DNA of 64,000 bases, taken from contig NZ_JAULRU010000705.1 of the NCBI RefSeq assembly GCF_030518155.1, positions 62,001 through 126,000 on the forward strand, read 5' to 3'. Under the pieces are notes generated by a model. It did not search any database. It had not been told where the DNA came from and saw nothing but the letters and a program-made list of their open reading frames with translations. Below, piece by piece: positions 50,094 through 59,695 of this stretch (position 1 is the first letter of the stretch; each line of letters starts with the position of its first letter). The stretch is from Gilvimarinus gilvus (GTDB lineage: Bacteria; Pseudomonadota; Gammaproteobacteria; Pseudomonadales; Cellvibrionaceae). The translations under genes and the position numbers were made by a program.

Positions 50094-51137
50094 ATGAAAA
50101 AAATGATTTTTGCTGTTCTGGCACTATCCGTCGCCAGTGTGTTTTCTTGGGCCGAGTCCTCGCCGTTCAAGTCGGATTCACCCAAAGAGTACGTGGTGGC
50201 CGATGGTGACACGCTCTGGGGAATTTCGGAAAAATTCCTCGATGCGCCCTGGCTGTGGCCGGAAATTTGGCACGCCAACCCGGAAATTGATAACCCCCAC
50301 CTCATTTTCCCGGGCGACGTTGTACGTATGGTGTACATCGATGGCAAGCCGCGCTTGACGGTAGATCGCACGGTTCGGTTGGTTCCCTCTGGTGATGCCA
50401 AGCTGGAACCTACGATTCGGGTGCTGCCCATTGAGGCTGCAATCCCGGCCATATCACTGGACAAAATCGCCTCTTACCTATCGCGCTCTCGCATCGTAAT
50501 GCCGGAGGACGTTGAAGGTGTGCCATACATAGTGGCTGGCCCGGATAAACGCTTAATCGTAGCCATTGGCGATATCGGCTACGCGCGCGGTGATTTCCCC
50601 GATGATATTTACAATTTCAGTGTATTTCGTCAGGGTGAGACGTTTGTTGATGAGACTGGCGAAGAGGATGAGCTGTTGGGCGTTCACGCTGTTGGCGTGG
50701 GTGCAGTTTCCGTCGATAAAGTGCAAGGTGATATCGCCCGGGTTCTTGTCACCCGCTCTGATGAAGAGCTGCGTGCGGGTGACATTTTGCTGCCAAGTGC
50801 GGAGCGGGCGGTTGATTCGATCTTCTATCCCAGCGCTGCAGATTTCCCCATTGAGGCCGAAATTATCGCGGTAGAAGGTGGTGTAAGCAAAATAGGCACC
50901 ATGGACGTTGCCATTATTAATAGAGGTCGTCGCGACGGCGTGCAGGTGGGCAATGTCTTTGAGGGCTTTGTCCGCGGCGAGACCATTCAGGATCGAGTGT
51001 CCGGCGATACTATTCAGCTCTTGGATGAATCGGCTGGTCTGCTGATGGTGTTCCGCACCTTCGAGAAACTGAGTTTTGTGATTGTGGTGGAAGCTGAGCG
51101 TCCGATGGCAGTCGGCGATATTTTGCGCAACCCCTAA
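50094..51137 (+). CDS. tsaP: LysM-domain periplasmic protein, TsaP-like
   Basis: The 347 residues start with a signal peptide (KKMIFAVLALSVASVFSWA). A LysM peptidoglycan-binding domain follows (about 32-82: EYVVADGDTLWGISEKFL, PDNPHLIFPGD-like). The C-terminal region (about 120-345) is beta-rich. This architecture and the position between def and dprA match PA0020/TsaP, which anchors the type IV pilus secretin to peptidoglycan. The assignment rests on synteny and layout from memory. An inverted repeat GCGCAA-CA-TTGCGC lies upstream (50029-50042), beside an AT-rich TATTATAA. Confidence 0.75.
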   Translation: MKKMIFAVLALSVASVFSWAESSPFKSDSPKEYVVADGDTLWGISEKFLDAPWLWPEIWHANPEIDNPHLIFPGDVVRMVYIDGKPRLTVDRTVRLVPSGDAKLEPTIRVLPIEAAIPAISLDKIASYLSRSRIVMPEDVEGVPYIVAGPDKRLIVAIGDIGYARGDFPDDIYNFSVFRQGETFVDETGEEDELLGVHAVGVGAVSVDKVQGDIARVLVTRSDEELRAGDILLPSAERAVDSIFYPSAADFPIEAEIIAVEGGVSKIGTMDVAIINRGRRDGVQVGNVFEGFVRGETIQDRVSGDTIQLLDESAGLLMVFRTFEKLSFVIVVEAERPMAVGDILRNP

Positions 51138-51183
51138 TTTCGGTAATATTGCCTTAGGGCGATCAAATTAAAGGATACTTGCC

Positions 51184-52287
51184 ATGGATGGCATCGAAGC
51201 GGCGTTGACGCTGTCTTACCTCCCCCAATTGGGCCCCGCCCGACTCAAACAAGTGCATCAAGCACTTGGCCCTCTCCCCAATTTGTTAGACATGGGCGAA
51301 GAGCAATTAATCGACCATATGCCGGGCGCTGCACTGTGTGCATTGCGAGCTTGGCAGGACAACCTTTCTCATCCAATTCGCGAGCGAGTTCAGCGTGATC
51401 TTGACCGGGTGGCCAGCACTCGCGGTGTAACGCACTTATGCCTTGCCGATGATGACTATCCTCACTTGTTGTACAACACCAGTGCTCCGCCGCCAATATT
51501 AAGTGTTCGCGGGAGTATAGCGGCGCTGGAGCTGCCGCAGATTGCCATGGTAGGCACACGCCGCCCTACGGTGGGGGGCAGTGAAATTGCCAGAGACTTC
51601 GCCCGTTATTTGGCGGCCTCTGGTTTCGCTGTGACGAGCGGTTTGGCGTTGGGTATCGATGCTTGCGCGCACCGGGGAGCTCTTGATGCTAAGGGTGTAA
51701 CCTTGGCCGTACTGGGTTCGGGGATTGATCGCGTTTATCCCGCGCGCAACCGGGCGTTGGCGGAAGAAATTGTGGATGGAGGGGGCGCCCTAGTGAGTGA
51801 GTTTTTACCGGGCACTGCACCGGAGGCAAAAAATTTTCCGCGGCGTAATCGTGTTATCAGTGGATTAAGTTTGGGCACCATGGTCGTGGAGGCGGCGATA
51901 AAGAGCGGCTCACTGATTACGGCGCGCTATGCGTTGGAGCAGGAGCGCGAGGTATTCGCTGTGCCCGGTTCTATACACAACCCCATGAGCCGGGGCTGTC
52001 ATAGTCTTATTAATTCGGGCGCAAAATTGGTGGAGTGTGCGCAGGATATCATCGAAGAATTAGGCGCCGGCCTGGCTTTTAAACATGAACAGTGCCAGCC
52101 TACCGGCGACATCAATGAGGCTCAGGAGCATTGGTTGCTGCAAACTATGGGGTATGACCCGGTCACCGTTGACCACCTGTGTTCGCGCAGCGGGGCGCCA
52201 GCGGCCGATATACTAACCAGTTTAATCGAACTCGAGCTTCATGGCGCGGTAGAGCAGCGCGGTAGCTACTATTGCCGTGTGCGATAG
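51184..52287 (+). CDS. dprA: DNA-processing protein DprA
   Basis: DprA protects incoming single-stranded DNA and loads RecA during natural transformation. The 367 residues hold an N-terminal SAM-like helical domain (about 1-70), the Rossmann-like core with MVGTRRPT, SGLALGIDACAHRGAL, LGSGIDRVYP and NRVISGLS, and a C-terminal winged helix (about 305-365). ATG 51184 follows AAAGGATACTTGCC. With the TsaP-like gene just upstream, it hints at pilus-mediated DNA uptake, though no other competence gene is in the window. Confidence 0.95.
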   Translation: MDGIEAALTLSYLPQLGPARLKQVHQALGPLPNLLDMGEEQLIDHMPGAALCALRAWQDNLSHPIRERVQRDLDRVASTRGVTHLCLADDDYPHLLYNTSAPPPILSVRGSIAALELPQIAMVGTRRPTVGGSEIARDFARYLAASGFAVTSGLALGIDACAHRGALDAKGVTLAVLGSGIDRVYPARNRALAEEIVDGGGALVSEFLPGTAPEAKNFPRRNRVISGLSLGTMVVEAAIKSGSLITARYALEQEREVFAVPGSIHNPMSRGCHSLINSGAKLVECAQDIIEELGAGLAFKHEQCQPTGDINEAQEHWLLQTMGYDPVTVDHLCSRSGAPAADILTSLIELELHGAVEQRGSYYCRVR

Positions 52288-52294
52288 CGCGAGC

Positions 52295-52447
52295 TTAAGG
52301 CATCGGGTCTTTTCTACCCGCAGCGGTTTCAGGGTGGGCGCGGCTATCATCTTGAATGTGCCGATAAGCGTAGTAACCGAGGTAACCCATAATCAGCAAA
52401 ATGGCGATGATAGTAGCCGTACTAAGCAGCAAGACAAAGTCAAACAT
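52295..52447 (-). CDS. Small single-helix membrane protein (50 residues)
   Basis: An ATG at 52447 with GGAG seven bases upstream opens a 50-codon frame ending at TAA 52295-52297. The product has one strongly hydrophobic helix (FDFVLLLSTATIIAILLIMG), a Tyr-rich turn (YLGYYAYRH) and a polar, charged tail. It converges with dprA with a 7-base gap. I do not recognise a family. The clean ribosome binding site and complete membrane helix argue that it is a real gene, but its function is unknown. Confidence 0.55.
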   Translation of the reverse strand: MFDFVLLLSTATIIAILLIMGYLGYYAYRHIQDDSRAHPETAAGRKDPMP

Positions 52448-52551
52448 AAGTAAGCTCCGAAATTCCTATGGTGGCTAATAGCTTAATCCCCACAGTGAGT
52501 AAGGCTATTGATGCGGATCAAACTTTGTATTGCTTGGATCGCGGCAAATCG

Positions 52552-52580
52552 TTGACAGCTTGTGGTTCTGCCTTTTGTAT
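52552..52580 (+). promoter_or_regulatory. Likely promoter of tsaC
   Basis: A perfect -35 TTGACA (52552-52557), a 17-base spacer and TTGTAT (52575-52580). It would leave a leader of about 160 bases before tsaC. The leader contains a 32-codon frame (ATG 52652) that overlaps the tsaC start in an ATGA junction; whether it is translated is unknown. The rest of 52448-52746 shows nothing else. Confidence 0.5.
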
Positions 52581-52746
52581 TAAGGGGTTTTTATTGTTTG
52601 AGCACCGCAATTAATGTAAATTTGCGCGTTTTTCCAGCGGGGTTTGGCACTATGCGCAAATCATATCTTACGATGCTTGCAGGTTCTGGCTCGCGGGCAA
52701 TGGTGGCCCTTCGCAATAATCTAGCCGGGCAACAAGGCTTTTACTC

Positions 52747-53316
52747 ATGACGGCTTGGCTCGGGCATCACCGTATTCGGCAGGCCGCGCAAGTGTTACGG
52801 CAAGGTGGGGTTATAGCCTACCCGACAGAATCCGTTTGGGGGCTCGGTGCGGACCCGGCGAACCCTCGGGCCATTGCCCGACTGCTAGACTTAAAACACC
52901 GTCCTCGGGATAAGGGTTTGATTCTTATTGCCGCCTCTTTGGCGCAGGTAGAGCCCTGGCTCGTCTCCCTACCCAGTGATCTGCGTGCCCAGTTGGAAGC
53001 CTCCTGGCCCGGCCCAAATACCTGGCTAGTGCCCAATTGCGCCATAGCTTCACCGTGGGTGACCGGGAATCACACCAGTGTTGCCCTGCGGGTGACCGAC
53101 CATCCAGTAGCGAAAGCCTTATGCCTCGCATTTGGTGGCCCGCTGATCAGCACTTCTGCCAATCCGCAAAAACGGCCTGCCGCTAAAACTGCCGTTGAGG
53201 TAAGACGCTATTTTGGCCGCAAGTTAGACTTCATTGCACCTGGGCAAACGTCGGGGCGGCGTCAGCCTTCGCAAATTCGCGATTTGTTAACAGGTAGAAT
53301 TTTGCGCGGCGGCTAA
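52747..53316 (+). CDS. tsaC: L-threonylcarbamoyladenylate synthase (Sua5/YciO/YrdC family)
   Basis: TsaC makes threonylcarbamoyl-AMP, the donor for the t6A modification of tRNAs reading ANN codons. The 189 residues carry YrdC features: GGVIAYPTESVWGLGADP, the KHRPRDKGLILIA loop, SWPGPNTWLVP and the SANPQKRPA segment. It has the short form without the C-terminal Sua5 domain, as in E. coli. ATG 52747 has no obvious ribosome binding site, so coupling to the short upstream frame is possible. hemF follows 55 bases downstream. Confidence 0.95.
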   Translation: MTAWLGHHRIRQAAQVLRQGGVIAYPTESVWGLGADPANPRAIARLLDLKHRPRDKGLILIAASLAQVEPWLVSLPSDLRAQLEASWPGPNTWLVPNCAIASPWVTGNHTSVALRVTDHPVAKALCLAFGGPLISTSANPQKRPAAKTAVEVRRYFGRKLDFIAPGQTSGRRQPSQIRDLLTGRILRGG

Positions 53317-53353
53317 CGCCAGATGTACCCTCAGGCCGGTGCTGGTACAATAG

Positions 53354-54289
<936 letters not shown>

Positions 54290-54365
54290 AAATAAAGAAT
54301 CTTAGTAAACGTTCGGTAAAGAACATCTGTTAGCTTTGCCGCTCGTTGCAAACAGTAGGTACCCA

Positions 54366-55208
54366 ATGACCGATAATTACGCCGTATTTGGCAATCCCAT
54401 CGCCCAGAGTAAATCTCCGGTTATTCATCGACAGTTTTGCGATCAAACCGGCGAGGATATGAGTTATACCAAACAGTTGGTGGCCGAGGGCGAATTTAAA
54501 CAAGCGGCGGATGAGTTCTTTCGTGCAGGTGGTCGCGGTTTAAACATTACAGCGCCGTTTAAGCTAGATGCATACGCCTATGCCAACGCACTAACACCGC
54601 GAGCAAAGCGTGCCAAAGCTGTGAATTTATTGATTAAAGAAGCTGACGGCAGTGTTACGGGGGATAACTCCGATGGTATTGGCATGGTGAATGATATGCT
54701 AAACCTAGGTTGGGACATTCAAGATAAGCACGTGCTTTTGCTGGGAGCTGGCGGGGCCGTGCGAGGCGTATTACAACCCCTGCTGAACCAGAATCCTGCA
54801 CAGGTAACCATTGCCAATCGCACCGTTGAAAAAGCGGAGGAATTAGCGCAAGACTTTCACGATCTGGGCAGTATTGACGGCTGTGGCTTCGAAGCTTTGG
54901 CCGGAAAAAAGTATGATCTGATTATCAATGGCACTTCAGCTGGATTGCACGGAAGCTTACCGACGTTGCCTGATCAGCTCTGTCGTTCGGGAGCGGCTTG
55001 TTATGACATGACATACGCTGCTGAGCCGACCTTATTTATGCAGTGGGCAGAGCAGCAAGGTGCCGACAAGCTATCTGATGGTTTGGGAATGCTGGTGGGT
55101 CAGGCTGCGGAATCCTTTTATGCCTGGCGACATATCCGCCCGGAAGTGGTACCCGTTATTACTGACTTACGTCGTAAAATGAAAGAAAGTAAAAAGAAGG
55201 CGAGTTAG
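54366..55208 (+). CDS. aroE: Shikimate dehydrogenase (NADP+)
   Basis: AroE reduces 3-dehydroshikimate to shikimate. The 280-residue protein begins MTDNYAVFGNPIAQSKSP, with the substrate-binding Ser pair, then the catalytic Lys in TAPFKLDAY, the NSDG motif, the Rossmann GAGGAVRGVL loop and NRTVEKAEELA (the Arg favours NADP). ATG 54366 follows AGGT; the frame is open to TTG-type codons upstream (54336), which would add 10 residues. A strong terminator follows. Confidence 0.96.
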   Translation: MTDNYAVFGNPIAQSKSPVIHRQFCDQTGEDMSYTKQLVAEGEFKQAADEFFRAGGRGLNITAPFKLDAYAYANALTPRAKRAKAVNLLIKEADGSVTGDNSDGIGMVNDMLNLGWDIQDKHVLLLGAGGAVRGVLQPLLNQNPAQVTIANRTVEKAEELAQDFHDLGSIDGCGFEALAGKKYDLIINGTSAGLHGSLPTLPDQLCRSGAACYDMTYAAEPTLFMQWAEQQGADKLSDGLGMLVGQAAESFYAWRHIRPEVVPVITDLRRKMKESKKKAS

Positions 55209-55228
55209 TCTAAGTCTTAATTGCTTAA

Positions 55229-55270
55229 AGAAATCGCCGACAACCTTTGGGGGTGTCGGCGATTTCTTTT
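55229..55270. terminator. Terminator after aroE, probably bidirectional
   Basis: AAATCGCCGACA (55231-55242) and TGTCGGCGATTT (55254-55265) form a perfect 12-bp stem. T-rich sequence follows on the right and A-rich on the left, so it can stop both aroE and the converging diheme gene. Confidence 0.88.
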
Positions 55271-55271
55271 A

Positions 55272-56951
55272 CTAAGGCGTTGTTTCTTTTGTTTCATTTG
55301 TTTGCAGGGCGGTCACATTCAAAGTGTCTGTGGCGTGCCAGTCGAGCCGAATATCCCATTGGTAGCGAAACTCACCGGCCAGTGGCTCAATCGCCGTATC
55401 AATTTCACGGTAAACATTCTTAGCTGGTGAGAGTACGGCATCGCGTCCAAACAAATAACTTTGCTCTTGCACTATGCGAAAGTAGGCTTTGTTAAGATCC
55501 AGTGCGCGGCGCTTTGACGGTGCCACTAGATCATAAATGGATTCAGCCGTCGCGACTTTTGTGTGGTCGAGCTTTCCTTGTGCATCAAACCAGCGCTCTA
55601 ACATCTCACCGTTTTGACGAAATTCATCGCCTCCGCCCACACGCTCCATATAGGTAAGATATTCGCCTTTACTTTCGCCTAAATTGGGAGCATCCCGAAG
55701 CGCTTTTAAGTCAATATAACCCCAGCCTTCGCTTCCCCGTTGTTTGCGGGCAAACGCAAACGTGCTATCAATGGTGGTGCCGATGGTTTTATGACAGCCC
55801 ATGCAAAAGAATTGCTCCTGCTCATTTTGTTTGCGCAGCTCGCCTTTGGCATCTTCAATAAAGCCCCAAAGTAACCATCCCATTCCGTTGCTGGTGCCGC
55901 GGTCGCCGTGACTGGATACAGCAGGGAGGTTACCAAAGTGCTTTTCTTTAGCCTCGCGATAGTAGGAATTTTTCAAACGCTCTTTGGGCATAAAAGTGTG
56001 CTTGCGCATGTAGCGCACTTCTTTCATCCGTCGGGCGTTAACTATCTCTTCGCCGTCTATTCCGACATAACGAACCGAGTGCAGAAATTCGGTACCTTCA
56101 GGGTATAGCATGTAGGTCGTGACGATGTCAGAAGCGTCGCCAAAGTAGTGGTTCTGATACTTAATCTCGCTAACAGAAGTTTCCAAACTACCATTGCCAT
56201 TGAAATCGACTTGGGATTCAACTTCATTGAGTGCAATGGTGGAAACCGAGGACAGTTCCGTCATCGCCATTTCCAGTAGTGCCAGATTGGCAAAGTAGAC
56301 GTCTTCAGAGAATTCTCCATCTATCTCACTGAATGCCGGTGGCAAACGAATCATAACGTCGTCGGTAGAGCCGTTGGTGGGCCAAAACGTGCTGGGCAAG
56401 GGTTTGTAGTTGAAGGCGACCCAGCGGCTACCGTCGAGCGCCAGCCCCTTGTTATCAAACGCTTTTGCACCGTCTGCCAGACTATCTATGGCCGGCGCTT
56501 GTCCCTGCCATGCGTCTGTTGCAAACCAGTCTACCAATGCCGAGTAGTTATCCTGATTAATGTAATCAAGCATAAACTCGTCACTGATCTCGCCAATTTC
56601 GGCGGATCTATTTTTGAATAAGTTGCTCCAGCGATTGGTGTTACCGATGTCGGAAAAATCGTAGGAGCCCTGCAGAAAACCATCGTTCATCATGTTGGGA
56701 CGGGTTTTTTCGCCAAGATAACTTTGGTGGCACACATAACAGGGGTTATTGGCACCCTCGGTTTTGGTGTAGCACTGTGGTGGAATGACCGCTTCGGGGT
56801 TGTAGGTTTCGTTGTGTGTCACGAAATCTTGTGCCGAAGGTTCAGCCGAAACTGTTGTTATGGAGCTGTTACTTGGTGCTGTCGTTGTTGAGTCTTTGCA
56901 GGCGCTGAGTGTTACAACGCCGAAGAAAACTGCGGTTATTAGCCGATACAT
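55272..56951 (-). CDS. Diheme c-type cytochrome lipoprotein, unknown family
   Basis: The 559 residues start with a lipoprotein signal (TAVFFGVVTLSAC) and contain two c-type haem sites, CYVCH (about 71-75) and CMGCH (about 396-400). Four Cys other than the lipobox Cys are thus haem ligands. The region between is mixed alpha/beta with the motif FNYKPLPSTFWPTNGSTDD and a stretch DFNGNGSLE that could bind calcium. I do not recognise a characterised family. It could be a periplasmic or outer-membrane electron-transfer enzyme. It is downstream of the PhoX gene on the same strand, but a terminator separates them, so it probably has its own promoter. Confidence 0.75.
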   Translation of the reverse strand: MYRLITAVFFGVVTLSACKDSTTTAPSNSSITTVSAEPSAQDFVTHNETYNPEAVIPPQCYTKTEGANNPCYVCHQSYLGEKTRPNMMNDGFLQGSYDFSDIGNTNRWSNLFKNRSAEIGEISDEFMLDYINQDNYSALVDWFATDAWQGQAPAIDSLADGAKAFDNKGLALDGSRWVAFNYKPLPSTFWPTNGSTDDVMIRLPPAFSEIDGEFSEDVYFANLALLEMAMTELSSVSTIALNEVESQVDFNGNGSLETSVSEIKYQNHYFGDASDIVTTYMLYPEGTEFLHSVRYVGIDGEEIVNARRMKEVRYMRKHTFMPKERLKNSYYREAKEKHFGNLPAVSSHGDRGTSNGMGWLLWGFIEDAKGELRKQNEQEQFFCMGCHKTIGTTIDSTFAFARKQRGSEGWGYIDLKALRDAPNLGESKGEYLTYMERVGGGDEFRQNGEMLERWFDAQGKLDHTKVATAESIYDLVAPSKRRALDLNKAYFRIVQEQSYLFGRDAVLSPAKNVYREIDTAIEPLAGEFRYQWDIRLDWHATDTLNVTALQTNETKETTP

Positions 56952-56981
56952 ATTGTCTGCCTTTGCAGGTCTTGCTATACG

Positions 56982-57007
56982 AAAAAAGGAGCCGCAATGC
57001 GGCTCCT
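56982..57007 (-). terminator. Rho-independent terminator of the phoX-like gene
   Basis: AGGAGCCGC (56987-56995) and GCGGCTCCT (56999-57007) form a perfect 9-bp stem with loop AAT. Reading leftward, a run of T follows (the A run at 56982-56987). Confidence 0.92.
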
Positions 57008-57035
57008 GTCAAACGAGGTAATGGGTCGGTGTCGA

Positions 57036-58949
57036 CTAGTCGTTAACGGATGGGTCGTACAACCACAGGGTGTTATTTTCCTGGAAGCCATCTTCACCGA
57101 TTACGATACGGCCATCCTCCAATACGATCACATTGTCCGGCTGCGACAGGGCATTCACATCACAACGCTCGGCGCCGTCCAGAGTAGAGCGGTAGGTAGA
57201 ACCCATTACGACGGGTTCGATGCGACTAACGTCATAGGCATCGGCACCGGTCATCAGTGGCATACGGTAAACGCCACCGCAGTCTTTGACTCGTGGGGTC
57301 AGTTGGATATCGCCCTCGTCGTCCACCATGCCGTTATCCATATCGGCAATGGCGAAGTAGACATAGGCCTGGTTCACTTCTTCGCCTTCGATCAGGTCAG
57401 TGCCTTCAACCGCTTCTTCGGCGCGCTTGTGGTTAACGTAAATACCTTCGAACTTGCGCCACTCAGCAGTAGCGCCTTTGGCGCGCGCCGCTTTGCGCGA
57501 CTCCAAAAAGGCGATGCGATCATCCATTGGCATACCGGCGGTGGTGCTGCCGCCGCCGTTGGCAACGCTCGGGTAGTTGGTCTCACCGGCGGCCCAGGCT
57601 TCGGCGTCGGCATCGGTCAGGTAGTTGCTCTGGCCTTCCACAAAATCAGCGGTGGTGATGTCATCGAAGTCGGCAATCCAACCGTCAATAGTGGTGTTGT
57701 CGCTGTGGGCCAGCTCGATCCATTCGATATCAAAACCGGTGGTCAGTGGTTCAAAGCTGCCGGCATCCTGGGTCAGCTTGGCGCCATACAAAGTACCCGA
57801 GGACAAGTCGCCGGCGGTGTCGGCAACAAACTTATAAAAAACACCATTGGTATCGTCTTGTGACAGGTACACGGTTTTTGAGTCGGGCATAACGATGGAG
57901 TTTTCATGCTCGAAACGTCCCATGGAGTAGTGCTTAACCGGCACCGGATTGTCGCTGGTGGGCTCGGTGATTTCCACAATATAGTGATAGCGATAGGTGT
58001 TGGGGAAACTGGCGGCACCATCGGCATCGGTGGCGGTGGGGTCAATGTACATCGCCAGCATGTCGCGTGCGGTCTGCATCGAGGGGTCGTTCCACTCTTG
58101 GGTGTCATCCCCCTGATTGCCCCACTCTTCTGAGGTCAGCGGCGTGCCCCAGGGTGATACTGAACCGAAGCAGTTGGCGATGGTGCCGTAAGTGCCAAAG
58201 TCCAGCATTTGAACATCGTTGCTGTCTACAGACCAGTACCCGGTATTGGTGTTTTTGTTCAGTTTGATGCGACTCATGCCGCCGGGAATCGATTCCCAGT
58301 TGGTGAACAGATAACCTTCGTTGTCACCAGTAGGGATGTAAGCGTTAAAGTCCGGCATATCACTGGAGACGACCTGGGTGCTGCCGTCGGTGGCCATCAC
58401 GCTACCAATGCCTTCGGGTAGGGCACCGCCAAAGGTATCCATAGTTTGTGCTAGCACTTGATATTCACCATAGGCCACTTGAATGGTTTCGCGTTCTTGC
58501 TGGCTCTGAGGAACGCCTACTGAGACTAGATTTTTAGGCAGGTTGTTAATATTAACACCGGCAACTACGCCTACCGTGCCGGTGTGGAAGGTTTTGCCTT
58601 CGCTGTCCACGGCTGCGTTGGCGTCGCTTGGGTGTTGAGCGTTGAAGAAAAGGTCGCCGTTTTCGGTAACGTAAGCACCGGTGACCTCAGCGCCTGCAGG
58701 CACGGTTGCCAGGCGGGTCAAGCCCGGAGTCATTAGGCCAGCGGTACTGCTGTCACCGTCTGTGGTGCTTTCGCCATCCGCGCCGTCTGCACCAGCTTCG
58801 CCGGCCGGACCCTGTTCGCCTTGTGGCCCTTGCTCGCCCTGAGGTCCTTGTGCGCCATCTTTACCATCATCACCATCGCAGGCGGACAGTGCCATCGCGC
58901 TGAGTATGGCCATTAGCAAACGGCCCTTCGCATTCAATTCAAATGTCAT
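57036..58949 (-). CDS. PhoX-family (DUF839) phosphatase-like lipoprotein with collagen-like linker
   Basis: PhoX enzymes are iron- and calcium-dependent alkaline phosphatases outside the inner membrane. The 637-residue protein has a lipoprotein signal (LMAILSAMALSAC), then a collagen-like Gly-x-y stretch (about 26-60, with repeated GPQGEQ), then a beta-propeller-like DUF839 domain. Visible motifs are NCFGSVSPWGTPLTSEEW with its Cys and Glu, RFEHENSIVMPD, YLSQDD and the C-terminal QPDNVIVLEDGRIVIGEDG. Canonical PhoX is usually Tat-exported; this one is not, so it may be a divergent member. A GTCAT half-site upstream is too weak to call a Pho box. Confidence 0.8.
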   Translation of the reverse strand: MTFELNAKGRLLMAILSAMALSACDGDDGKDGAQGPQGEQGPQGEQGPAGEAGADGADGESTTDGDSSTAGLMTPGLTRLATVPAGAEVTGAYVTENGDLFFNAQHPSDANAAVDSEGKTFHTGTVGVVAGVNINNLPKNLVSVGVPQSQQERETIQVAYGEYQVLAQTMDTFGGALPEGIGSVMATDGSTQVVSSDMPDFNAYIPTGDNEGYLFTNWESIPGGMSRIKLNKNTNTGYWSVDSNDVQMLDFGTYGTIANCFGSVSPWGTPLTSEEWGNQGDDTQEWNDPSMQTARDMLAMYIDPTATDADGAASFPNTYRYHYIVEITEPTSDNPVPVKHYSMGRFEHENSIVMPDSKTVYLSQDDTNGVFYKFVADTAGDLSSGTLYGAKLTQDAGSFEPLTTGFDIEWIELAHSDNTTIDGWIADFDDITTADFVEGQSNYLTDADAEAWAAGETNYPSVANGGGSTTAGMPMDDRIAFLESRKAARAKGATAEWRKFEGIYVNHKRAEEAVEGTDLIEGEEVNQAYVYFAIADMDNGMVDDEGDIQLTPRVKDCGGVYRMPLMTGADAYDVSRIEPVVMGSTYRSTLDGAERCDVNALSQPDNVIVLEDGRIVIGEDGFQENNTLWLYDPSVND

Positions 58950-59069
58950 TCTTATCTCCTGATGTTGCTTTGGCTAATCGGTTGTTGAACGCCGGCAACT
59001 ATAAGAAGTGAAAATGACGGTTAAATAGTACGAAGGTGAAGGTTTAGTGAAATTTAAAAGACGTCTTCA

Positions 59070-59089
59070 CCCGGCGCTCGCGCGCCGGG
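59070..59089 (-). terminator. Hairpin downstream of hpf
   Basis: CCCGGCGC (59070-59077) and GCGCCGGG (59082-59089) form a perfect 8-bp stem with a 4-base loop. Reading leftward, a TCTTTT run follows after about ten bases, so termination would be imperfect. It lies between hpf and the phoX-like gene. Confidence 0.5.
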
Positions 59090-59115
59090 CGTAAAGCCAG
59101 AGACAAATCAGAGCT

Positions 59116-59436
59116 TTAGGAGGCTTCGGCGATGGTAGGTTTGTCGTGCCGATGGCCTTTGACCGCGCCTTTGCGGTGAGCCAGGGCGGCTTCGAGTTTT
59201 TTCGCCGCTTGAGCGATCGCGCTGTACATATCTTGATGTGATGCTTGCACGGCGACGGGGGCTCCGAGGTATTGAGTGGTAACTTCAACACTCTGCGCAG
59301 CGCGCTCTACGGTAAGGGTGACATTGGCTAAATCGAGCTGTGGGAAGTGACTGGCGACCTTGCCTAATTTTGCTTCTACATTGTCTTTGATTGCGTCGGT
59401 AATAGTAACGTGATGACCGGAAAGATTGATTTGCAT
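59116..59436 (-). CDS. hpf: Ribosome hibernation promoting factor (short HPF/YfiA family)
   Basis: HPF binds the decoding centre of idle 30S subunits and stabilises inactive ribosomes. The 106 residues show MQINLSGHHVTITDAIKDNV, the alpha/beta fold with VTLTVERAA and the basic C-terminal KKLEAALAHRKGAVKGHRH. The short form without a dimerisation domain suggests 100S formation with a partner such as RMF. ATG 59436 has GGAAGGA upstream. It is not next to rpoN, where hpf often lies in Proteobacteria. Confidence 0.92.
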   Translation of the reverse strand: MQINLSGHHVTITDAIKDNVEAKLGKVASHFPQLDLANVTLTVERAAQSVEVTTQYLGAPVAVQASHQDMYSAIAQAAKKLEAALAHRKGAVKGHRHDKPTIAEAS

Positions 59437-59695
59437 AGGGTATATTCCTTCCTTTTACCTCTGATAAGTGGCTGTCAGGTCCGGACGATTTTTTGCCGGG
59501 CCACGCTTTAAACATGAGCCCGATTTAGAAAAAATTCAAGCCTTTTACTGATTAAATTTGACAGAATTGTAATATTCGTCAATTTGACAGGGCTATATCA
59601 ACGACAACACTAGTGTCAGAAATGCCTGTCGGCAAGCAATAATAGCTGTTTAAACCGTGCCCTGAGGGGCGAGTGAATGAGGGAAGGACTTGCAT

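Noticed and set aside
52652-52750. 32-codon frame ending in an ATGA overlap with tsaC
   Set aside because: No ribosome binding site, no recognisable features; noted under the tsaC promoter but not called as a gene.
54725-54738. AAGCACGTGCTT palindrome in aroE, similar to parS
   Set aside because: It shares only the central CACGTG with parS and differs in both arms; coding sequence explains it.
57000-57860. Rightward 288-codon open frame opposite the phoX-like gene
   Set aside because: It is the complement of a well-supported DUF839 coding region; the His/Gly/Val-rich translation has no coherent fold.
58950-59040. Possible Pho box upstream of the phoX-like gene
   Set aside because: Only one GTCAT-like half is visible; the second repeat at the required spacing is absent.
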